Positions 57,633-64,000 of a stretch of DNA of 64,000 nucleotides are shown piece after piece. Positions within the stretch are counted from its first letter, which is position 1. Each line of letters begins with the position of its first letter. The notes beneath the pieces were generated by a model. That model was not told the origin of the DNA and made no database searches. It was given only the letters and a program-made list of their open reading frames with translations. Where the stretch lies: assembly GCF_902459705.1 (NCBI RefSeq), contig NZ_CABPRU010000017.1, positions 1 through 64,000 of the forward strand, written 5' to 3'. The DNA is from Pandoraea terrigena. Lineage in GTDB: Bacteria; Pseudomonadota; Gammaproteobacteria; Burkholderiales; Burkholderiaceae. The position numbers and the translations under genes were made by a program.

Positions 57633-59918
57633 TTATTGGCGCACGCAATCCACGAAATACTCCGGGCGTCCGTCCACATCCTCGACAACCAGACCGTGGA
57701 TATCGGTGTGGAAGCCCGGGAAGCGATCGTTGAAGTCGCGCGCGAACCGCAGATATTCGATGATCGCGGCGTTGAAGCGCTCACCAGGAATCAGCAGGGG
57801 AATGCCCGGCGGGTACGGCGTGAGCAACACGCTCGTCACGCGGCCCTCGAGTTCGTCGATCGGCACCCGGTCGATCTGACGGTGCGCGAGCTTCGAGAAC
57901 GCGTCGGTCGGCTTCATCGCGGGCTGCATGTCCGAGAGGTACATCTCGGTCGTCACGCGTGCGACGTCGTTCGCCTTGTACACGCTGTGGATCTGATCGC
58001 ACAGATCGCGCAGGCCGATGCGCTCGTAGCGCGGGAACTTCGCCACGAACTCGGGCAGCACGCGCCACAGCGGGCGGTTGTGATCGTAATCGTCCTTGAA
58101 CTGCTGCAGCTCGGTCACCATCGAGTTCCAGCGGCCCTTGGTGATGCCGATGGTAAACATGATGAAGAACGAATACAGGCCCGTTTTCTCGACGATGATG
58201 CCGTGTTCGGCCAGGTACTTGGTGACGATGGCGGCGGGAATACCGCTCTCGCCGAACTCGCCGCCCACATCCAGCCCCGGCGTGATGATCGTCGCCTTGA
58301 TCGGGTCGAGCATGTTGAAGCCATCGGCCAGATCGCCGAAGCCGTGCCAGCGCTCGTTCGCGCGCAGCACCCAGTCTTCACGCTGAATCGTGCCCTCGTC
58401 GCCCAGATGTTCCGGGCCCCAGACCGAGAACCACCACGAATCGCCATACTCGGCCGCCACCTTGCGCATGGCGCGGCGGAAGTCCAGCGCCTCGACGATC
58501 GACTCCTCCACCAGCGCCGTGCCGCCCGGCGGCTCCATCATGGCGGCCGCCACGTCGCACGAGGCAATGATCGCGTACTGCGGCGAGGTCGACGTGTGCA
58601 TCAGGTACGCCTCGTTGAAGCGATAGGTGTCGAACGTGCGCGCTTCCGAATCCTGCACCACGATTTGCGAGGCCTGCGAAATGCCGGCAAGCAGCTTGTG
58701 CGTGGAGTGCGTGGCGTAGACCGTCGCCTCCGACGAGCGCGGACGCCCTTCGCCAATGGCGTGCATGTCGCGGTAGAACTCGTGGAACGCCGCGTGCGGC
58801 AGCCAGGCTTCATCGAAGTGCAGCGTGTCGATGTTGTTGCCCAGCAGTTCCTTGATCATCTCGACGTTGTAGATCACGCCGTCGTAGGTGCTCTGCGTAA
58901 TCGTCAGAATGCGTGGCTTGGCGTCCGGATCGCGTTCGAGCACTTCGCGGGCGAACGGGTTCGCTTCGATCTTGGCGCGGATGACTTCCGGCTCGAATTC
59001 CGACTTCGGAATCGGGCCGATGATGCCAAGATGGTTGCGTGTCGGCGTGAGAAACACCGGCACGGCGCCCGTCATCGTGATCGCGTGCAGGATCGACTTG
59101 TGGCAGTTGCGGTCGACCACGACGATGTCGCCCGGCGCCACGGTGGCGTGCCACACGATCTTGTTCGAGGTCGATGTACCGTTCGTCACGAAGAACAGGT
59201 GATCGGCGTTGAAGATGCGTGCGGCATTGCGCTCCGACGCGCCTACCGGGCCGTTGTGGTCGAGCAATTGCCCCAGTTCTTCCACGGCGTTGCACACGTC
59301 CGCACGCAGCATGTTCTCGCCGAAGAACTGGTGGAACATCTGGCCCACCGGGCTCTTGAGGAACGCCACGCCGCCCGAGTGGCCCGGGCAATGCCACGAG
59401 TACGAACCGTCGGCCGCATAGTGCGTGAGCGAACGGAAGAACGGCGGCGGCAGCGAGTCGAGGTACGACCTGGCTTCACGGATGATGTGACGCGCCACGA
59501 ACTCCGGCGTGTCTTCGAACATGTGAATAAAGCCGTGCAGCTCGCGCAGGATGTCGTTCGGGATGTGGCGCGACGTGCGCGTCTCGCCATACAGGAAAAT
59601 CGGAATGTCCGGGTTGCGACGACGCACTTCCTGCACGAACGCGCGCAGGTTGATGATGGCCAGCGCCAGTTCGCCCTCGCCTTCGCCGCCCGCTTCGCTC
59701 GAGAACGTGCCGAACTCGTCGTCGTCGATGGACAGGATGAAACTCGATGCGCGGCTTGCCTGTTGCGCGAACGAGGTCAGGTCACCATAGCTCGTGAGAC
59801 CGTTGACTTCCATGCCCTCGGCTTCAATGGCCTCCGCCAAGGAGCGAATCCCGGATCCCGAGATGTTTTCGGAGCGGAAGTCCTCGTCGATGATGACGAT
59901 CGGAAAACGGAATTTCAT
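57633..59918 (-). CDS. Orn/Lys/Arg decarboxylase, probably arginine decarboxylase
   Basis: A 761-residue PLP enzyme of the fold-type I inducible amino-acid decarboxylases (AdiA, CadA, SpeC). It has the N-terminal wing (FRFPIVIIDEDFRSENISGS), the PLP core with HCPGHSGGVAF and TNGTSTSNKIVWHA, then HFDEAWLPHAAFHEFY, and the PLP-binding Lys in YATHSTHKLLAGISQ near residue 395. The length suits this class; arginine is the likeliest substrate because Burkholderia relatives are annotated so, but lysine or ornithine cannot be excluded. It would consume protons and release a polyamine precursor. The start follows AAGGAA. Confidence 0.92.
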   Translation of the reverse strand: MKFRFPIVIIDEDFRSENISGSGIRSLAEAIEAEGMEVNGLTSYGDLTSFAQQASRASSFILSIDDDEFGTFSSEAGGEGEGELALAIINLRAFVQEVRRRNPDIPIFLYGETRTSRHIPNDILRELHGFIHMFEDTPEFVARHIIREARSYLDSLPPPFFRSLTHYAADGSYSWHCPGHSGGVAFLKSPVGQMFHQFFGENMLRADVCNAVEELGQLLDHNGPVGASERNAARIFNADHLFFVTNGTSTSNKIVWHATVAPGDIVVVDRNCHKSILHAITMTGAVPVFLTPTRNHLGIIGPIPKSEFEPEVIRAKIEANPFAREVLERDPDAKPRILTITQSTYDGVIYNVEMIKELLGNNIDTLHFDEAWLPHAAFHEFYRDMHAIGEGRPRSSEATVYATHSTHKLLAGISQASQIVVQDSEARTFDTYRFNEAYLMHTSTSPQYAIIASCDVAAAMMEPPGGTALVEESIVEALDFRRAMRKVAAEYGDSWWFSVWGPEHLGDEGTIQREDWVLRANERWHGFGDLADGFNMLDPIKATIITPGLDVGGEFGESGIPAAIVTKYLAEHGIIVEKTGLYSFFIMFTIGITKGRWNSMVTELQQFKDDYDHNRPLWRVLPEFVAKFPRYERIGLRDLCDQIHSVYKANDVARVTTEMYLSDMQPAMKPTDAFSKLAHRQIDRVPIDELEGRVTSVLLTPYPPGIPLLIPGERFNAAIIEYLRFARDFNDRFPGFHTDIHGLVVEDVDGRPEYFVDCVRQ

Positions 59919-60023
59919 TGGCGTTCCTTCGACAAAAGAACGAGCCACGGTCCGAGATGGCCGTGGCTCTTGGGCAGTGCGTTGTTGCGGGGGCTCACCG
60001 GTGGCGAGTGGAGCCTGCGCAGG

Positions 60024-60593
60024 CTAGGTTTTCGGCAGCGTGACGCCACGCTGTCCCTGGTACTTCCCGCCGCGGTCCTTGTACGAGGTCTCGCAGACTT
60101 CGTCGGATTCGAAGAACAGCACCTGCGCCACACCCTCGTTGGCGTAGATCTTGGCCGGCAGCGGCGTGGTGTTCGAGAATTCCAGCGTCACGTAGCCCTC
60201 CCATTCAGGTTCGAACGGCGTCACGTTCACGATGATGCCGCAGCGGGCATACGTCGACTTGCCCAGGCACACGGTGAGCACATTGCGCGGAATGCGGAAG
60301 TACTCGACAGTGCGCGCGAGCGCGAACGAGTTCGGCGGAATGATGCAGACCTCGCCGGAGAAATCGACAAACGATTTTTCGTCGAAGTTCTTCGGATCGA
60401 CGATCGTCGAATTGATGTTCGTGAAGATCTTGAATTCAGCCGCACAGCGAATATCGTAGCCGTAACTCGACGTGCCATAGCTGACGATCTTCTGCCCGTC
60501 CTGGGATTGCCGGACCTGCGACGGCTCGAAGGGCTCGATCATGCCGTGCGCCTCGGCCATACGCCGGATCCATTTGTCGGACTTGATACTCAT
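60024..60593 (-). CDS. dcd: dCTP deaminase
   Basis: A 189-residue enzyme converting dCTP to dUTP for thymidylate synthesis. Family stretches are [60 protein letters not shown], and [20 protein letters not shown], where the Glu of LEF is catalytic. The start is family-typical; the extra in-frame N terminus upstream is not. It lies between the decarboxylase and the Mrp-type ATPase, all on the minus strand. Confidence 0.97.
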   Translation of the reverse strand: MSIKSDKWIRRMAEAHGMIEPFEPSQVRQSQDGQKIVSYGTSSYGYDIRCAAEFKIFTNINSTIVDPKNFDEKSFVDFSGEVCIIPPNSFALARTVEYFRIPRNVLTVCLGKSTYARCGIIVNVTPFEPEWEGYVTLEFSNTTPLPAKIYANEGVAQVLFFESDEVCETSYKDRGGKYQGQRGVTLPKT

Positions 60594-60634
60594 GTGTGGG
60601 CCTGAATGGGCGTAGTACGTGAAAAATTGGGCGT

Positions 60635-60640
60635 ATTTTA
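60635..60640 (-). promoter_or_regulatory. Possible -10 box of dcd
   Basis: TAAAAT on the minus strand 42 bp before the dcd ATG. No convincing -35 is visible. Confidence 0.3.
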
Positions 60641-60716
60641 CGCGATTGTTGCGGTGCGGTGAGGTTTTCACGCGCACCGCGCCACACGGGGCCGCGCGGG
60701 GCCCTGCGCGCCGTCC

Positions 60717-61799
60717 TTACGTGTTCTGGACGACGATCGACGGAAACTTGCTTGTCATGTCCTTCTGACGCGCCGCGATCTTCACCGCCATCTTGCGGGC
60801 AATGGCCTTGTAGAGCGCTGCCACCCGGCCGGCCGGGTCGCCCACCACGCTCGGCATGCCGGCATCCGCATGCACACGGATGCTCATCTCCAGCGGCAGC
60901 TTGCCCAGCAGCTCGACGTCGAAATCGTGGCTCATGCGCTCGCCGCCGCCCACGCCGAAGATCGGCTCTTCATGCCCGCAGTTCGAGCAGATGTGGAGAC
61001 TCATGTTCTCGATGAGACCGAGGATCGGCACGCCGACCTTCTCGAACATCTTGAGACCCTTGCGGGCATCGAGCAGCGCCAGGTCCTGCGGCGTGGTGAC
61101 GATGACCGCGCCCGTGACCGGCACCTTCTGCGCGAGCGTGAGCTGGATGTCGCCCGTGCCCGGCGGCATGTCGACGATCAGGTAGTCGAGGTCGTGCCAA
61201 TTCGTCTGGTTGAGCAGTTGCTCGAGCGCCTGCGTGACCATCGGGCCGCGCCAGACCATCGGATTGTCCGGCTCGATCAGGAAGCCGATCGAGCTGGCTT
61301 GCAGGCCGTGCGCCGTCATCGGTTCGAGCGTCTTGCCGTCTTTCGATTCGGGCTTGCCGTGAATGCCCAGCAGCGTCGGCAGCGACGGACCGTAGATGTC
61401 GGCGTCGAGAATGCCGACGTTAGCCCCCTCGGCCACCAGCGCCAGCGCCAGGTTTACGGCCGTGGTGCTCTTGCCCACGCCGCCCTTGCCCGACGCCACC
61501 GCCACGATGTTCTTCACGTTCGGCAGGAGCTTCACCCCGCGCTGCACCGCATGCGCCACGATTTTCTGGCTGATGTCGACGGCGACGCGCTCGACGCCGG
61601 GCAGCTTGCCCACGGCGTCGGTGATGCGCGCGCGCATGGCGTCGAACTGGCTCTTCGCGGGATAGCCGAACTCGATCTGGATGCCGACGTGACCATGCTC
61701 GGCCACGACCTGCTTCACGTATTTTCCGGCGATCAGGTCGAGCCCCGTGTCGGGATCGACGATGCCACGCAGCACTTCATTGATTTGGGCGACTTCCAT
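60717..61799 (-). CDS. apbC: Iron-sulfur cluster carrier protein, Mrp/ApbC ATPase
   Basis: A 360-residue P-loop ATPase that carries Fe-S clusters to target proteins. The N-terminal MIP18/DUF59 domain covers about residues 1-90 (INEVLRGIVDPDTGLDL). The deviant Walker A is VASGKGGVGKSTTAVNLALA near residue 105. DIYGPSLPTLLG, MPPGTGDIQLTL and the cluster-binding CxxC in HICSNCGHEEPIFG follow. The start MEVAQINEVL is typical; an upstream in-frame extension is not. It is divergent from the OmpA-family gene. Confidence 0.95.
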   Translation of the reverse strand: MEVAQINEVLRGIVDPDTGLDLIAGKYVKQVVAEHGHVGIQIEFGYPAKSQFDAMRARITDAVGKLPGVERVAVDISQKIVAHAVQRGVKLLPNVKNIVAVASGKGGVGKSTTAVNLALALVAEGANVGILDADIYGPSLPTLLGIHGKPESKDGKTLEPMTAHGLQASSIGFLIEPDNPMVWRGPMVTQALEQLLNQTNWHDLDYLIVDMPPGTGDIQLTLAQKVPVTGAVIVTTPQDLALLDARKGLKMFEKVGVPILGLIENMSLHICSNCGHEEPIFGVGGGERMSHDFDVELLGKLPLEMSIRVHADAGMPSVVGDPAGRVAALYKAIARKMAVKIAARQKDMTSKFPSIVVQNT

Positions 61800-62074
61800 A
61801 TGGGTCTCTCGCTCTGTCGAGGCCCGCCGGGAAAGGCCCGGCAAGCGCTAACAACTTGTAACATCCGTGGCGCACGCTCTCGATTAGCATGCGAGGCGCG
61901 CGTGTTTTGGGGAACCCGCCGACGTGGCAATCTGTCCTTGCCTGCGGTTGACACTCAGCGCTATTGTAAAAGACCGTGCGCCAGCGGGTTCAAAACCCCT
62001 GCGACGCACGCGTGCTTCGGCGAAGTGCTCACGCGTTGTTTCACGACTGCCAGCTAATCGATAAGGAGCCTCAC

Positions 62075-62719
62075 ATGAATAAAAACTCTCTGCGCGCTTG
62101 CGCGCTCGTCCTGACCGCTGCTGCCATGCTGGCCGGGTGCCAGACGCAACAGGGCACCAACACGGCGGTTGGCACCGGCGTCGGTGCGGCAGTTGGGGCG
62201 GGACTGGGCAACCTCATCGGAGGCAACACGACGGGCACGCTGATCGGTGCTGCCGTGGGTGCGGCCGCTGGCGGCGCGACGGGGTACAACTGGAGCGCCA
62301 TCAAGAATACTTTGGGCGGCCACACGGCCGGCACGGGCACCACGATCTCCGAGCAGCCGGACGGCTCGCTCAAGGTCGCCGTCCCAAGCGACGTGACGTT
62401 CGACACCGGCCGGGCCGACATCAAGCCGAACTTCCGCGCCGTGCTCAACGACGTCGCCGCGTCGCTCAACCAGAATCCCGGGGTTACGGCCAACATCGTG
62501 GGCCATACCGACAGCACGGGCGGAGACCGCATCAACATCCCCCTCTCGCAAAACCGCGCATCCAACGTCATCCAGTATCTGAACAGCCGCGGTATTGCGA
62601 TGAACCGCATGAGCGGCACCGGCGTCGGATCGAGCCAACCGGTCGCCTCGGATGCCACCGCCGCCGGCCGCGCCCAGAACCGCCGTGTCGAAATCCTGCT
62701 GCACGCACCGCGCGGCTGA
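62075..62719 (+). CDS. OmpA-family outer-membrane lipoprotein with glycine zipper
   Basis: A 214-residue lipoprotein. The signal peptide ends in the lipobox LAGC at about residue 22. A glycine-zipper segment follows (VGTGVGAAVGAGLGNLIGG and GAAVGAAAGGATGY), then a C-terminal OmpA peptidoglycan-binding domain: VTFDTGRADIKPNF, NIVGHTDSTGG, LSQNRASNVIQYL and GRAQNRRVEIL. It resembles the YiaD/Omp16-like lipoproteins that tie the outer membrane to peptidoglycan. The ribosome site AAGGAG is strong. It is divergent from apbC. Confidence 0.93.
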   Translation: MNKNSLRACALVLTAAAMLAGCQTQQGTNTAVGTGVGAAVGAGLGNLIGGNTTGTLIGAAVGAAAGGATGYNWSAIKNTLGGHTAGTGTTISEQPDGSLKVAVPSDVTFDTGRADIKPNFRAVLNDVAASLNQNPGVTANIVGHTDSTGGDRINIPLSQNRASNVIQYLNSRGIAMNRMSGTGVGSSQPVASDATAAGRAQNRRVEILLHAPRG

Positions 62720-62879
62720 TCGTCTCTCGATACCCTGCCCGCCCGTCCTGCGCCGTTCGCGCTTTCCGCGCTTTGGCATTTGACCGCCGGAATGCATGCT
62801 CGGCCCGCCGGGCATGCGTTTGCGCGAAGCCTATCCGCAGTATGGTGCGGTGCAGCATCGAAAGTCGGCCCATCCGTTG
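62720..62879. other. Intergenic stretch after the OmpA-family gene
   Basis: About 160 bp with no gene or clear terminator that I can support. Together with 62880-63163 it makes a 444-bp gap before metG, which holds a candidate small RNA and the metG promoter. Confidence 0.5.
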
Positions 62880-63003
62880 AACTAAACTCACGTCGCATCG
62901 CTCAGACCTTTCGGAAGTGCCTACCGTGGGCGCTTCCATCTCCTCTTTGTTATTGACGTTACGTGTGCCTAGTTAAGCCGGAACCTGGTTCCGGCTTTTT
63001 TTT
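62880..63003 (+). ncRNA. Candidate small RNA ending in a strong terminator
   Basis: A stem-loop at 62913-62937 (GGAAGTGCC against GGCGCTTCC, one G-U pair, 7-nt loop) is followed by an A/T-richer single-stranded stretch. A perfect 10-bp terminator stem (62975-62997) with eight T closes it. The terminator is 256 bp from the OmpA-family stop, far for that gene. The 5' end is a guess; TAAACT at 62883 could be a -10. It might instead be the long 3' UTR of the lipoprotein mRNA. Confidence 0.45.
62975..63003 (+). terminator. Strong Rho-independent terminator before metG
   Basis: AAGCCGGAAC (62975-62984) pairs perfectly with GTTCCGGCTT (62988-62997), with a 3-nt loop. Eight consecutive T run to 63003. 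It ends transcription upstream of metG. Confidence 0.92.
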
Positions 63004-63119
63004 GGTCGCACCGCAGGCGTCATCGCAACGATCGATGATGGCGCCGGCCGGGCCATCTCCCGGCCCGGCCGGATTCACTCGGCGGGTCGCCCGGTTGGGC
63101 GTCAATCCGCCCCGCCTGC

Positions 63120-63125
63120 TAGAAT
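63120..63125 (+). promoter_or_regulatory. Likely -10 box of metG
   Basis: TAGAAT 38 bp before the metG ATG, with TTGGGC at 63095-63100 as a possible -35 at a long 19-bp spacing. Confidence 0.4.
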
Positions 63126-63163
63126 CGTCCTTTCCCGGTTCCCTCAACGCACAGTCGATCCTC

Positions 63164-64000
63164 ATGTCCCGCCGCATTCTTGTCACCTCCGCCCTGCCGT
63201 ACGCCAATGGCCAGATTCACATCGGCCACCTGGTCGAATACATCCAGACCGACATCTGGGTACGGTTCATGCGGATGCAGGGCCATGAGGTCTACTACGT
63301 CGGCGCAGACGACACGCACGGCACGCCCGTCATGCTGCGCGCCGAGAAGGAAGGCCTTACCCCCCGACAATTGATCGAGCGCGTCTGGAAGGAACACAAG
63401 CGTGACTTCGACAGCTTCGGCATTTCGTTCGATAACTACTACTCGACCGATTCCGAGGAAAACCGCGAACTGTCCGAAGGCGTCTACCTCGCCCTCAAGG
63501 ACCAGGGCCTGATCGAAGCCCGCGATATCGAACAGGCGTATGACCCGGTCAAGGAAATGTTCCTGCCGGATCGCTTCATCAAGGGCGAATGTCCGAAATG
63601 CGGCGCCAAGGACCAGTACGGCGATTCGTGCGAAGTCTGCGGTTCGACCTACGCGCCAACCGACCTGCTCAACCCGTACTCGGTGGTCTCGGGCGCCACG
63701 CCGGTGCGCAAGACGTCGACGCATTACTTCTTCAAGCTCTCGGACAAGCGCTGCGAGCAGTTCCTGCGGCAGTGGGTGGCGGGCCTCGCCCAACCCGAAG
63801 CCGCCAACAAAATGAAGGAATGGCTCGGCGAAGACGGCGAATCGACGCTGGCCGACTGGGATATCTCGCGCGACGCCCCGTACTTCGGCTTCGAGATTCC
63901 GGGCGCCCCGGGCAAGTATTTCTATGTGTGGCTCGACGCACCGGTCGGCTACTACGCCAGTTTCAAGAACCTGTGTGCGCAACGCGGGATGAACTTCGAC
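63164..64000 (+). CDS. metG: Methionyl-tRNA synthetase, N-terminal part (cut by window edge)
   Basis: The first 279 codons of a class I aminoacyl-tRNA synthetase. It starts [20 protein letters not shown] with HIGH at residues 19-22. [14 protein letters not shown] is typical. The zinc-binding insertion has two CxxC pairs, [19 protein letters not shown], as in E. coli-type Met[15 protein letters not shown] is the methionine-binding region. The KMSKS loop and C-terminal domains lie beyond the right edge. The frame is open to the end of the window. Confidence 0.97.
   Translation, partial: MSRRILVTSALPYANGQIHIGHLVEYIQTDIWVRFMRMQGHEVYYVGADDTHGTPVMLRAEKEGLTPRQLIERVWKEHKRDFDSFGISFDNYYSTDSEENRELSEGVYLALKDQGLIEARDIEQAYDPVKEMFLPDRFIKGECPKCGAKDQYGDSCEVCGSTYAPTDLLNPYSVVSGATPVRKTSTHYFFKLSDKRCEQFLRQWVAGLAQPEAANKMKEWLGEDGESTLADWDISRDAPYFGFEIPGAPGKYFYVWLDAPVGYYASFKNLCAQRGMNFD

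Noticed and set aside
57462-60605. Open frame of 1047 codons on the plus strand
   Set aside because: It lies wholly antisense to the decarboxylase and dcd genes. Its His/Arg/Val-rich translation is the usual mirror of a GC-rich gene and has no recognisable domain.
61930-61960. TTGACA at about 61948 as the promoter of the OmpA-family gene
   Set aside because: The -35 word is perfect but no acceptable -10 stands 16-18 bp after it, so I did not list it as a promoter.

Overview
The window reads as chromosomal DNA of a high-GC betaproteobacterium of the Burkholderiaceae. Pandoraea is my best guess, from the gene content and the order hemC-hemD-hemX-hemY beside ppc, and ftsK-lolA-rarA-serS opposite trxB. 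The genus is an inference; no search was run. The window holds about 50 protein genes, one tRNA, one decayed integrase and several clear terminators. Its left edge cuts an etfB gene and its right edge cuts metG.

Region 1 (1-17.6 kb) is an accessory catabolic island. A leftward operon encodes a MaoC-type hydratase, an SDR dehydrogenase, a thiolase, an acyl-CoA synthetase, an IclR regulator, a class III CoA-transferase, an acyl-CoA dehydrogenase and EtfB. Opposite it run a second acyl-CoA dehydrogenase and two translationally coupled IclR regulators. A second leftward operon encodes a five-component LivJHMGF-type uptake system and an acetyl-CoA hydrolase/transferase-family protein. Together they could import a carboxylic acid, activate it with CoA and degrade it by a beta-oxidation cycle that seems to use (R)-3-hydroxyacyl intermediates. 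The substrate cannot be read from the sequence.

Region 2 (17.6-18.6 kb) holds a tyrosine-recombinase pseudogene, with two in-frame stops and the catalytic Tyr changed to Ser. It abuts the 3' end of tRNA-Ser(CGA), as expected for the scar of an integrated element.

Region 3 (18.6-31.3 kb) is housekeeping: serS, rarA, lolA, ftsK, trxB, a Smr-domain gene, a PII gene, nadE, a COG3146-type acyltransferase and ppa.

Region 4 (31.4-44.2 kb) is a second catabolic locus. It has a mandelate/lactate-dehydrogenase-like FMN enzyme, an IclR regulator, a DapA-family lyase, a spermidine/putrescine-type ABC importer with both permeases fused, a GlcD/D-lactate-type FAD dehydrogenase, an aldehyde dehydrogenase, an SDR and an MFS transporter. 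A 15-bp element occurs once upstream of the IclR gene and twice, 20 bp apart, in the divergent promoter between the FAD dehydrogenase and the aldehyde dehydrogenase. This suggests one regulon. A DHA2-type drug exporter follows.

Region 5 (46-64 kb) is core metabolism: the hemCDXY operon, ppc, a secreted chorismate mutase, argH, gltS, an Orn/Lys/Arg decarboxylase, dcd, the Mrp/ApbC ATPase, an OmpA-family lipoprotein and the start of metG. A possible small RNA lies just before metG.
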